From an uncultured Brachyspira sp. (GTDB taxonomy: Bacteria; Spirochaetota; Brachyspiria; Brachyspirales; Brachyspiraceae), in the NCBI RefSeq assembly GCF_910578695.1, contig NZ_CAJTQJ010000049.1:1-16805 (forward strand): a stretch of DNA of 16,805 nucleotides, given 5' to 3'. The notes under the pieces were generated by a model, which was not told where the DNA came from, searched no databases, and saw only the letters and a program-made list of their open reading frames with translations. Both the position numbers and the translations under genes were made by a program. Of the stretch, positions 1 to 7,681 are shown in pieces. Each line of letters begins with the position of its first letter. Position 1 is the first letter of the stretch.

Positions 1-50
1 AAGTCAAGTCAAGTCAAGTCAAGTCAAGTCAAGTCAAGTCAAGTCAAGTC
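1..50. repeat. (AAGTC)10 pentanucleotide tandem repeat at the window edge
   Basis: Ten perfect copies of AAGTC fill the first 50 bases and touch the edge, so the true array may be longer. The unit is not a multiple of three, so gain or loss of copies would shift any reading frame crossing it. On the + strand the unit has no stop codon in any frame; on the - strand every frame meets TGA. Just after the array, one + frame stops at 51-53 (TAA), one at 55-57 (TAG), and only the third runs on to 152-154. Confidence 0.97.
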
Positions 51-154
51 TAATTAGTAAAAATATTTTTTATATTTACCTATTTTCCTTGATAGGATTA
101 ATTTATTTTGCATTCTATAAAATAATATTTTCAGGATTTTCTTATGAAAGATAA
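1..154 (+). CDS. 3' end of a possible membrane protein gene crossing the pentamer repeat (partial)
   Basis: An open frame (codons starting at base 2) crosses the repeat as repeated K-S-S-Q-V and continues for 34 codons after it, stopping at TAA 152-154. The part after the repeat is hydrophobic (NIFYIYLFSLIGLIYFAFYK), like a C-terminal membrane helix, and ends GFSYER. The stop overlaps the ATG of the next gene at 144 by 11 bases, as in translationally coupled operons. The 5' part lies outside the window, so function cannot be assigned. AT-rich noise can also give hydrophobic open frames, so this is an inference. Copy-number change in the repeat would end the protein just past the array. Confidence 0.45.
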   Translation, partial: SQVKSSQVKSSQVKSSLISKNIFYIYLFSLIGLIYFAFYKIIFSGFSYER

Positions 155-1163
155 AATTAATATATGTTTAATATCAGATAATAATTTTGTAGAATACTTA
201 TCAGCAGCCATTATTTCAATATTAAAAAATTCTTCTAATGAAGATAGATTTCATTTTCATATAATAGAGATAGATATTGAAAATATTAATAAGAATAAAT
301 TGATAAAATTGAGAGAAATAAAATATTTTGATATATCTTTTTATAAATCAGATAATATTAATAAATATAAAAATTGGATGAAAAAATTAAAAGAGATAAA
401 ACCTTGGATAAAACATCATTATAGTATTTTTATAAAACTAGATATTCCGTTTATACTTAAAGATTTAGATAATGTTTTATTTTTAGATGCTGATATGTTA
501 GTTTTAAGCAGTGTCAGTAAATTTTTTGAATTTGATATGTCTAATTACTCTCTGCTTGTTATACAAAACGATCAGAAATGTTTATATTGGATAAATGAAG
601 AATTTGAAAATTGGATGAAAGAAATTGGTTTGAGAAAAAGAGATTATTTTGGCAGTTCGATTCTATTTTTTAATATTAAAAATATAAGAGAAAAACAAGG
701 AATACAAAATATAGAAAAATTGTCTGATGAATGCTTTGAAAAATATATGAATATCATATTTACAGATGAACACATACTATATTATATTTATAGAAAAATG
801 ACAGTATATGTTGATTTTAATTTACATATATCTTTAGAGTGGCCAGAATATGCTAAAAAATTTGATCAATATGATATAAAAGTACTCAATTATGCAGGTT
901 TATCAAAACCTTTATCTCTAAATAATAATGGAAATATAGATGATAAATATATGATATTTTGGCAGTATTTTTCTGAAACTCCGTTCTTTAAAGAAAATTA
1001 TTTTAAATATATGAATATTTTTGCTTCTAATTCTCCGAAAAAAGAAATAAATAAATTAAGAGAAGCAATAAATAAAATTGTGGATATAATAGTTTACCCA
1101 ATACCTTTTAGAAAAATAAGAAAATCAATAAGAAGTAAAATTAATAATATCCTTAACTCTTAA
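144..1163 (+). CDS. Glycosyltransferase family 8-like protein
   Basis: This 339-residue protein resembles GT8 enzymes, which move a sugar from a nucleotide-sugar to a surface glycan in the cytoplasm. Seen: an N-terminal beta strand (INICLISDNNF), a DXD metal/nucleotide-sugar motif in LFLDADM (D115, D117), a YFGSSILFFN stretch matching the family's 'F-N-S-G-hydrophobic-N' strand, TDEH near 207, and NYAGLSKP (249-256), which matches the HxxGxxKP motif except that Asn replaces the first His. The C-terminus is basic (IPFRKIRKSIRSK), like that of the glycosyltransferase at the right edge. ATG 144 is chosen because AGGA sits at 133-136, seven bases upstream. It overlaps the preceding open frame by 11 bases. 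It converges on the RNase R gene. The acceptor sugar cannot be told; O-antigen/LOS assembly is likely. Confidence 0.85.
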   Translation: MKDKINICLISDNNFVEYLSAAIISILKNSSNEDRFHFHIIEIDIENINKNKLIKLREIKYFDISFYKSDNINKYKNWMKKLKEIKPWIKHHYSIFIKLDIPFILKDLDNVLFLDADMLVLSSVSKFFEFDMSNYSLLVIQNDQKCLYWINEEFENWMKEIGLRKRDYFGSSILFFNIKNIREKQGIQNIEKLSDECFEKYMNIIFTDEHILYYIYRKMTVYVDFNLHISLEWPEYAKKFDQYDIKVLNYAGLSKPLSLNNNGNIDDKYMIFWQYFSETPFFKENYFKYMNIFASNSPKKEINKLREAINKIVDIIVYPIPFRKIRKSIRSKINNILNS

Positions 1164-1235
1164 TATTTTGCATATTCTCTTAAGCAAAAACAAATCATAA
1201 TAAATTTTATGCTCACTAGAATATACATATAATTA

Positions 1236-1260
1236 ATATTTTTTGTAATATAAAAAATAT
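1236..1260. terminator. AT-only hairpin between convergent genes, possible two-way terminator
   Basis: Perfect 9-bp inverted repeat ATATTTTTT / AAAAAATAT with a 7-base loop, in the 114-base gap where the GT8 gene (+) and the RNase R gene (-) converge. The arms provide T-runs on both strands, but the stem has no G or C, so folding would be weak. The position is the main support. Confidence 0.35.
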
Positions 1261-1277
1261 AATGCTTAAATTTAATA

Positions 1278-3257
1278 TTATCTTCTTTTTTTAGATTTTT
1301 TTCTTTCATTTTTATAGCCACGCTTTTTATTTTTAGAAGATTTAGATTTTCTTGAATATGTTTCTTTTTTATTTTTCTTATTCTTTAAAAAGTCTCTGCT
1401 GTCTATTATATCTCTTCTGTCAAAGCTATTATCAAATTCGCTTGCAGGTATGAAGTCAATGAATAGTTCTTTTATATCAACTTTGTAAACAGCTATTTTT
1501 ATTCTGTCGCCTAATGTATACCATTTAGCATCTTCCTCACTATAGGCTGCTTGTTCATTCTCATCATATCTATAATGTGATTTTAAAACAGCATATCTTA
1601 TTAAACCCTCTATGCCTCTGTCTTCTATTTCAACGAATATTCCAAAATTTGTAATTCCGCTTATTATTCCATTATATTCGTTTCCTATCTTATCTTTCAT
1701 AAATCTTGCAGCTTTTACTTTATATAAACTTCTTTCGCATTCAACTGCTATTCTTTCAGTTTTTGAACAATACTGAGCACAGCTGCTGAAAAATTGCTGC
1801 ATAGAAGGCTTTAAATTATTTATGCCTTCCAATGACATTTTCAAAAGCCTATGAGTAAGCAAATCTGTGTATCTTCTTATAGGCGAAGTAAAATGAGTAT
1901 AATATTCAAAACCCAATCCGAAATGCCCTATATTATTAATATCATATACAGCCTGCTTCATTGAACGAAGGAGCAGGGTAAGAAGCAATTTTTCATCAGG
2001 CTTTCCAATTATAGATTCTATAAATGAATGAAAATCTAAATTACCGTCAGCATCTTTTATAACTCTGTATCCTCTGTTGAATGCTATTCTTGTAAATGTG
2101 TCTAATTTATCTTTATCAGGGCTGTCATGAACTCTGTAAATAGAGCCTTTTATATTTTTTAATTTCTTCGCTGTTTCGCAGTTTGCAAGGAGCATTAATT
2201 CCTCTATTATTTTATGAGTTTCCTTTCTTTCGCCAATAAAAAAGTCTTTAGGATTTCCGCCTTTATCTAATATTATTTGAGTTTCATTAAGATTGAATTC
2301 AATGCTTCCGTTTTCTATTCTTTTTTGAAGAAGTATTTTTTTCACATCATCAGCATTTTTTAATAATTCTATAAGCCAATCTTCATCTTGTTCTATACCG
2401 TCCAAAATATCCTGAGCATAATCATAAGTTAATCTTCTGCTTGACTTTATTACGCTTTTATGAAAACTGCTTTCTTTAATATTTCCTTTATTGTCTATTG
2501 TGATAAACACTGTTATTGTGAATCTGCTCACACCTTCATTCAAAGAACATATACCATTTGAAAGTTCATACGGAAACATAGGATAAACTGTATCTATCAA
2601 ATAAACACTGTTTCCTCTTTTTCTTGCCTCTCTGTCTAAAGCACTTCCCATAACTACAAAATGACTCACATCTGCAATATGGACTCCTAATTTATAGCCC
2701 TCATTTAATTTTTCTATACTTACAGCATCATCAAAATCTTTAGAATCTGCTCCGTCTATAGTTACAGTTCTTATATCTCTTAAATCTATTCTGTCAAATT
2801 CCAATTCTATATTTTCCATACTATCAGGCAGTAATTTTGCTTCTTCAAGGCATTTTTTTGAAAATTCTGTAGGTACATTATATGACTTTGCTATTATTTC
2901 AGCATCTTTTTTGGCATTATTAATATCTATTTTTATTTCAGGCTTAGCTATGCTTGTTTTTTTATTTCTATTGTCAGATTTATTTTTTTTGAAATTTAAT
3001 CTTTCTTTTTTATTCTTTAATGTATCTTTTTCTCTTTCTTCTATTCTTTTTAATTCTCTCTCTAAATATTTAATTCCTTCATTAGTGAGTTTTAATTTAT
3101 TTGATTTTTTTATGATAAGCCCCATTGAGAAAGACTTTTGAAGCATTTTTTCAAAGCGAAGTTTATCTTTTTTACTCTCTGCATATTTTTTTTTATAATC
3201 TAATATATCTAATTCTTTTTCTTTATTAATTCTTTTCAATAATTTTATTAATTTCAT
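1278..3257 (-). CDS. rnr: RNase R/VacB-family 3'-5' exoribonuclease, short N-terminal form
   Basis: The RNB-family exonuclease degrades RNA one nucleotide at a time from the 3' end in the cytoplasm. Seen: an N-terminal helical region like the RNase R winged helix (about 1-70, with KLKLTNEGIKYL), a Lys/Arg-rich linker (70-112), the RNB domain from about 125 (NVPTEF), the metal-site aspartates in TIDGADSKDFDDAV (D168, D174, D176, D177), the HFTSPIRRYTDL signature, an S1 domain (about 525-605: YNGIISGITNFGIFVEI) and a strongly basic tail of about 40 residues. At 659 residues it is much shorter than E. coli RNase R (813), and there is no space for two cold-shock domains between helix domain and RNB. 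It is single-gene, with its own promoter. ATG 3257 has only a weak SD. Confidence 0.92.
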   Translation of the reverse strand: MKLIKLLKRINKEKELDILDYKKKYAESKKDKLRFEKMLQKSFSMGLIIKKSNKLKLTNEGIKYLERELKRIEEREKDTLKNKKERLNFKKNKSDNRNKKTSIAKPEIKIDINNAKKDAEIIAKSYNVPTEFSKKCLEEAKLLPDSMENIELEFDRIDLRDIRTVTIDGADSKDFDDAVSIEKLNEGYKLGVHIADVSHFVVMGSALDREARKRGNSVYLIDTVYPMFPYELSNGICSLNEGVSRFTITVFITIDNKGNIKESSFHKSVIKSSRRLTYDYAQDILDGIEQDEDWLIELLKNADDVKKILLQKRIENGSIEFNLNETQIILDKGGNPKDFFIGERKETHKIIEELMLLANCETAKKLKNIKGSIYRVHDSPDKDKLDTFTRIAFNRGYRVIKDADGNLDFHSFIESIIGKPDEKLLLTLLLRSMKQAVYDINNIGHFGLGFEYYTHFTSPIRRYTDLLTHRLLKMSLEGINNLKPSMQQFFSSCAQYCSKTERIAVECERSLYKVKAARFMKDKIGNEYNGIISGITNFGIFVEIEDRGIEGLIRYAVLKSHYRYDENEQAAYSEEDAKWYTLGDRIKIAVYKVDIKELFIDFIPASEFDNSFDRRDIIDSRDFLKNKKNKKETYSRKSKSSKNKKRGYKNERKKSKKRR

Positions 3258-3323
3258 AGTATAGGTATATCCGTAGTTTGTATTAGATTGTATTTATATT
3301 TTTCATAAATAATTGTTTTATTT

Positions 3324-3351
3324 ATTATATCAGTATTATTTATAATGTCAA
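3324..3351 (-). promoter_or_regulatory. Sigma-70 promoter of the RNase R gene
   Basis: On the - strand, a perfect TTGACA (3346-3351), 16 bases, then a perfect TATAAT (3324-3329). The predicted start near 3317 gives a leader of about 60 bases before ATG 3257. It is the best match to consensus noticed in the window. Confidence 0.8.
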
Positions 3352-3409
3352 ACCTTAGTTTTTTACATATTTATAATAATATTGTTTTAATATTAGAAAG
3401 CATTTATTA

Positions 3410-3450
3410 TTTATGTCCTCATATTTTTAATATTTTTATGGGGACATAAA
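3410..3450. terminator. Strong hairpin downstream of tyrA, possible terminator
   Basis: Arms TTTATGTCCTCAT (3410-3422) and ATGGGGACATAAA (3438-3450) pair over 13 bp with one G-T position and a 15-base AT loop. It lies 13 bases past the tyrA stop and upstream of the RNase R promoter, where a terminator is expected. No clear T-run follows it on the - strand, so Rho-independent action is uncertain; it could instead stabilise the mRNA 3' end. Confidence 0.5.
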
Positions 3451-3463
3451 ATTTAATTATTAT

Positions 3464-4324
3464 TTAGATATTTATTTTTTCTTTTAATATGCTCCATTCT
3501 TTTTTTATATTATTAGAGTTTTGCATAAGTTTTTTTAATTTATCTGTATTTTTATCATTTAATGCATTTTTAAAATCATTGAGGCATTTTATATATTTGT
3601 CTAATGATTCATATAAATAATCTCTATTATATAAAAATAATTCACTCCACATATCTGCATCTATAGTACCTACTCTTGTATGATCTCCCAAACTGTTTCC
3701 CTCAAATCCAAGCGAAGATAAAAAATCATTATGGTTAACAATACTGCAGGCTATTATATGCATAAGCTGACTTGTAAAGGCTATCATTTCATCATGCTTT
3801 TTTGCAGTTGTTTTTGTAATTTTTAAGCAGCCTATGTCAATGGATAATTTTTCTATTATCTTTATATCATTTTCATCTGCATTATCATTATTTATTATAA
3901 TGGCATTAGAGTTTTTAAATAGAGTTTCAGAAGAGTTTATATATCCGCCTTTTTCTTTACCAGCCATAATATGAAGCCCTACATATTTTTTATCTTTAGT
4001 ATTATTAAAAATATCAGTTTTCACTCCGCAGAAATCAGAAAGTATTTTTTTATCATCTATTAAATGCTTGTATCTATTTATAATATCTATTGCTATAGAA
4101 GGCAATGTGCATATCATAATAATATCAGATATTTTAAAAAATTCTTTTATATTATTATCATCATTATAACAGCCTTTTGATATATAGCCTTGCTTCAATG
4201 CAGATTCTATATTTTCTTTATTTGTATCAGCAGCATATATATTATAATTTTCACCGCTTGCCTTTAATGCTTTGATTAAAGAGCCTCCCATTAATCCAAT
4301 TCCAATAACCATTATATTTAACAT
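3464..4324 (-). CDS. tyrA: Prephenate dehydrogenase
   Basis: Oxidative decarboxylation of prephenate to 4-hydroxyphenylpyruvate with NAD(P)+, the committed step to tyrosine. Seen in 286 residues: an N-terminal Rossmann fold with GIGLMGGS (8-15), an acid after the second strand (AADTN), DFCGVKTDI matching the family's D-x-x-S-x-K, HIMAGKEKGG matching H-P-M-A-G-x-x-x-x-G, and HDEMIAFTSQLMHIIA matching the H-D-x(5-6)-S-H-x-x-H helix. There is no fused chorismate mutase or ACT domain. The ATG is preceded by AGAGG. It is the last gene of the - strand operon, 25 bases after the NYN gene; it has no evident functional link to the upstream nuclease genes. Confidence 0.93.
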   Translation of the reverse strand: MLNIMVIGIGLMGGSLIKALKASGENYNIYAADTNKENIESALKQGYISKGCYNDDNNIKEFFKISDIIMICTLPSIAIDIINRYKHLIDDKKILSDFCGVKTDIFNNTKDKKYVGLHIMAGKEKGGYINSSETLFKNSNAIIINNDNADENDIKIIEKLSIDIGCLKITKTTAKKHDEMIAFTSQLMHIIACSIVNHNDFLSSLGFEGNSLGDHTRVGTIDADMWSELFLYNRDYLYESLDKYIKCLNDFKNALNDKNTDKLKKLMQNSNNIKKEWSILKEKINI

Positions 4325-4349
4325 AATACTGCCTCTAATAATTATTTAT

Positions 4350-5435
4350 TTATATATTTTCTAATATTTCCAATACTTTATTTTTATCTTTAATAATAAA
4401 ACTATTTCCCTTATTAGTTAATTCAATAGGAACATCTTTTTTTATTATATAATCTATAAATCTGCTGGGCTTTTTAAATCTTGTATTTTTTACAGCACTG
4501 GAATTACTTCCTATTTTAAATTTTTTATTAATTTCATTCATAGTATTAGCCAGAGAAATATTATAGTTTTCTTCATAATTATAAAGTATTTCTTTGAAAG
4601 CCAATACAAAATTTTTTTCGCTTATTTCAAAGCTGTTTATATTTAGAATTTTTGACATCATACTATTAAATATATTCATATCATTAATATAAAAATCATC
4701 ATTATCTATTTTTGTATCTATTCCATTATTGTTTAAATATTTAAGAAGATTTTTTATCTTTTTAAATTGTGTTTGTTCTATTGCACTTTTTCCCTTTTCA
4801 AGATTGAAGTCTTCATTGATTTTATTGCATATATCCGATATAGAAATTTTTATAGCTTCAGTATTTTGGCTATTATTTATTTCTAAAACTCTATTATAAA
4901 AGAAATTTAAAAATTCTGTTTTATCTATACTATTTTCTTTTTTTATTTCATTTTCATATATTTCTGATAACTTATAATCTTCAATTTTGAATATATGACT
5001 GCTTGTATTTTTAAATATGCCTCTTTTTGTATTATCAAATATAGTAACAATTCCTACTAAAGCATTGTATCTGCTAAGCCTATCCATAATAACAGTATAA
5101 TCAACATCTCTGGTTACAAATATGATTATATCTGTTTTTTTATCTATAATATAATCTTCAAAAGCATCTATTGATGACATCATATCAGCCATATTTTTAG
5201 TTTTATTCACAGGCACAGAATAAATAATATCTATATGCAAATCTCTAAGCTGTTTAGCATATTTTTTTATTGACTTTGCATCTGCGTATGATTTTTTTAT
5301 AGAATAAAATATTTCTTTATCTTTTAAATTATTTTTATAAAATGAAATTATATTATTAAGCATAAACTCAAAATTAATTTCATAACCCAAATGCGATATA
5401 TTTTCTAAATCTATATATATACCTATTTTTTTCAT
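4350..5435 (-). CDS. NYN-domain (LabA/DUF88-type) putative RNase with two OST-HTH-like repeats
   Basis: This 361-residue protein starts with a NYN/PIN-like fold (about 1-155): IYIDLEN (D9), NMADMMSSIDAF (D84), VTRDVDYTVIM (D110, D112), the acidic set expected to bind Mg2+ in NYN nucleases. Two related segments follow, about 172-252 and 270-350. Both have a helical I-[SC]-x-I-N/M-N-x-I-N-x-x-F pattern, then T-[QR]-F-K-K, a helix, and a final beta hairpin, resembling OST-HTH/LOTUS RNA-binding domains. The likely role is RNA cleavage or binding; the target is unknown. I chose ATG 5435 over an upstream TTG at 5492 because the NYN strand begins right at MKKIGIYID and the 19 extra residues look non-coding. 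It sits between the YhaN-like ATPase and tyrA, same strand. Confidence 0.8.
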   Translation of the reverse strand: MKKIGIYIDLENISHLGYEINFEFMLNNIISFYKNNLKDKEIFYSIKKSYADAKSIKKYAKQLRDLHIDIIYSVPVNKTKNMADMMSSIDAFEDYIIDKKTDIIIFVTRDVDYTVIMDRLSRYNALVGIVTIFDNTKRGIFKNTSSHIFKIEDYKLSEIYENEIKKENSIDKTEFLNFFYNRVLEINNSQNTEAIKISISDICNKINEDFNLEKGKSAIEQTQFKKIKNLLKYLNNNGIDTKIDNDDFYINDMNIFNSMMSKILNINSFEISEKNFVLAFKEILYNYEENYNISLANTMNEINKKFKIGSNSSAVKNTRFKKPSRFIDYIIKKDVPIELTNKGNSFIIKDKNKVLEILENI

Positions 5436-5504
5436 AATGCTGCCGATATTTTTATAATGATTATATTGTATAAAAAATTGATAAAAATACAATACTATAA
5501 ATAA

Positions 5505-7664
5505 TTATGATAATTCATGTATAATTGCTTCTTTATAATTTTTCATTATATCTCTTATGAATATATCTTTAGTAAATATTGCTATAGGTATATTATATTT
5601 ATTTGAGTATTCTCTTATAAATGATAATGCTTCTTTGATTCTATTATTATCAAATGTAATAAAAGGATCATCTAAAAGTATTAATCTTCCAGCTTCATGT
5701 ATTTTTGTAAGTATAGAAAGACGCATTGCTATATAAACAGCATCTTTTGTAGCAGATGATAATAATTCTACATTTCTGCTTTCATTATGCTTATCTTTTA
5801 CCATTATTTTATTTTTGTCAAAACCTGACATTTCAATTCCTTCATCTGATAATTTTTTACCCGTTATATGATTATATAAAACTTTAGCTTCATTTGAAAG
5901 AGAATTAAATATATCATCATTTTTTTTATTTATCTTTGAAAGCATATCTTCAAGAAGCTCCAAAGCCTTTTTTCTTTTATTTAAATTTCTTATCTCTTCA
6001 TTATTGCAGGCAAGTTCGCTTTCAAAATTTATTATGCTGTTATGTATATTATCTGCACTGTTAAGTTCTCCCTGAATATAAGAAGCATTTGACATAACTT
6101 TATTCATATTATCTTTTATAGAATTAATTTCTCTGTCTAATATTTTTAATTTATTTTCTAATGCCTTAATTTCCATTTCATTAAAATCATCAGGATTAAT
6201 TCCTTTCTCATCAAGCTCTTTTAATATTCTGCTGCAATTAGCTTCTAATGTAGGTATATCTTTAAAGCCGAATTTCCTTGCTTCTATAATAAGTTTTGAA
6301 AATAGTTCTTCAGTGCTTTTATATACATTATCAAAATTAGTCTTTATCTCATAATAATTTTCTTTATTTTTTATATTAAGTTTTTTAAAAATAATATTCA
6401 ATTCTTCATTATAATTTTTTAAATTTATTAAGGCTTCCTCTAATTCTTTATTATATTTTTCTAATTCTTCATTATCATTTTTTTCAAGTATTAATTCTAT
6501 TTTAGCTAGTTCTTTTAAAAGTATATCTTTTAATTCTGATATATCTAAGCTTTCAGAGTTTATATCAAGTTCAGGAAGAGAATCTAATATATCATTAATA
6601 AATTTATCATTTTTATTTTCTTTTATAAGAAGAAATGGTATAGAAGGAAGTATTATTAAAAACCAATAAGTATTTTTAAAAAATAAACTTAATAATGCTG
6701 ATATGAAAATCATAACAGCTAAAAAAACTATTTTCGGTATTTTTTTATTTTTTTCTTTTAAATCATCTGTTTTTTTTATTGCTTTATTTATTCTTAATAT
6801 TATGCTTTGATAATCTGTTTTATTTTTATCTTCTGAAGATTTTTGTAAAGATTCTATTTTTCCTTTCAAATATGATATTTTATTTTCGCATTCATCAAGT
6901 TTTTTTTCTGCATCATTTATTATTTTTGAATGATCTTTTTGAAGATTAATATTTTCTTTTATGAATTTATCTTTTTTATAAAATTCATTTATCATAGTTA
7001 TTATATTTAATAAGTTATTTTTTTCTTTTGACCTATTTTTTTCTTCTATTAAAGAAACTAATCTATTATATTCATCAGCTTTATCTTTTAAAATATTATT
7101 GCTTTCTTTTAATAGCTCATCAAGTTCTTTTAATCTTTCTCTTTTATTTACTTCTGTATCAGCCTTGCTGTATAGATTATTTAATTCTTCTTTTATTTCT
7201 TCATTTCTGTATTTTAGATTTTTTAATAATACAGGTATAGAACTCTGTGATTTTCCTGAATATTCTGCCTTTACTTCCGATATTATTTTACCAATATCTA
7301 TATCTGAAGCGAATAATTTTTTCTTTATCTCGCTTTCCCAATCTTTAGAATCTTTTTTGCTGTCTGACATTTCAAATATTATTTCGCTTTGCCTTATAGA
7401 ATATAAATTATTATAAGACTGTGGATGAAGTTTTATATTTTCATCTATATTTGGGATTGTATTAATATCTATATCATCTCCGTATCTTAATTTTATCTGC
7501 TTTGCAAATGATGAAGTTTTTTTATTTTCTGAAAATAAAAGCATTAGAGAATCAAATATAGTTGTTTTTCCTGATTCATTTTCTCCGTAAAATAATGTGA
7601 GTTTATCCGATATTTCAAAAGATTTGTTTTTGAACTTTCCGAATCTATTTAAATTTAATATCAT
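5505..7664 (-). CDS. SbcC/YhaN-like AAA ATPase with membrane-spanning coiled coil
   Basis: This 719-residue SMC/Rad50-like ATPase is the likely partner of the upstream metallophosphoesterase. Seen: Walker A GENESGKT (27-34), a Q-loop-like region (SIRQSE, 89-94), a long charged coiled coil on each side of two hydrophobic helices (about 309-328 and 331-347), an ABC-signature-like LLSSATKDAVYIAMRLS (634-650), and Walker B LILLDDPF (661-668) followed by D672. There is no CxxC zinc hook; membrane helices take its place at the hinge, as in Bacillus YhaN rather than E. coli SbcC (about 1,048 residues). The two heads would thus be cytoplasmic, tethered to the inner membrane. It begins 17 bases after the sbcD-like stop, with CGGAAA as SD. 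Substrate (DNA ends or RNA) is not known. Confidence 0.88.
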   Translation of the reverse strand: MILNLNRFGKFKNKSFEISDKLTLFYGENESGKTTIFDSLMLLFSENKKTSSFAKQIKLRYGDDIDINTIPNIDENIKLHPQSYNNLYSIRQSEIIFEMSDSKKDSKDWESEIKKKLFASDIDIGKIISEVKAEYSGKSQSSIPVLLKNLKYRNEEIKEELNNLYSKADTEVNKRERLKELDELLKESNNILKDKADEYNRLVSLIEEKNRSKEKNNLLNIITMINEFYKKDKFIKENINLQKDHSKIINDAEKKLDECENKISYLKGKIESLQKSSEDKNKTDYQSIILRINKAIKKTDDLKEKNKKIPKIVFLAVMIFISALLSLFFKNTYWFLIILPSIPFLLIKENKNDKFINDILDSLPELDINSESLDISELKDILLKELAKIELILEKNDNEELEKYNKELEEALINLKNYNEELNIIFKKLNIKNKENYYEIKTNFDNVYKSTEELFSKLIIEARKFGFKDIPTLEANCSRILKELDEKGINPDDFNEMEIKALENKLKILDREINSIKDNMNKVMSNASYIQGELNSADNIHNSIINFESELACNNEEIRNLNKRKKALELLEDMLSKINKKNDDIFNSLSNEAKVLYNHITGKKLSDEGIEMSGFDKNKIMVKDKHNESRNVELLSSATKDAVYIAMRLSILTKIHEAGRLILLDDPFITFDNNRIKEALSFIREYSNKYNIPIAIFTKDIFIRDIMKNYKEAIIHELS

Positions 7665-7681
7665 TTTTATTTTCCGTTTTT

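Noticed and set aside
2911..3141. 76-codon + strand open frame opposite the RNase R gene
   Set aside because: It is antisense to the Lys-rich N-terminal part of RNase R; runs of Lys codons read as Phe/Leu on the other strand. No SD and no family resemblance.
7028..7416. Two overlapping + strand open frames opposite the YhaN-like coiled coil
   Set aside because: Antisense shadows of a Lys/Glu-rich coiled coil, very hydrophobic with many Leu/Ser, no start signals.
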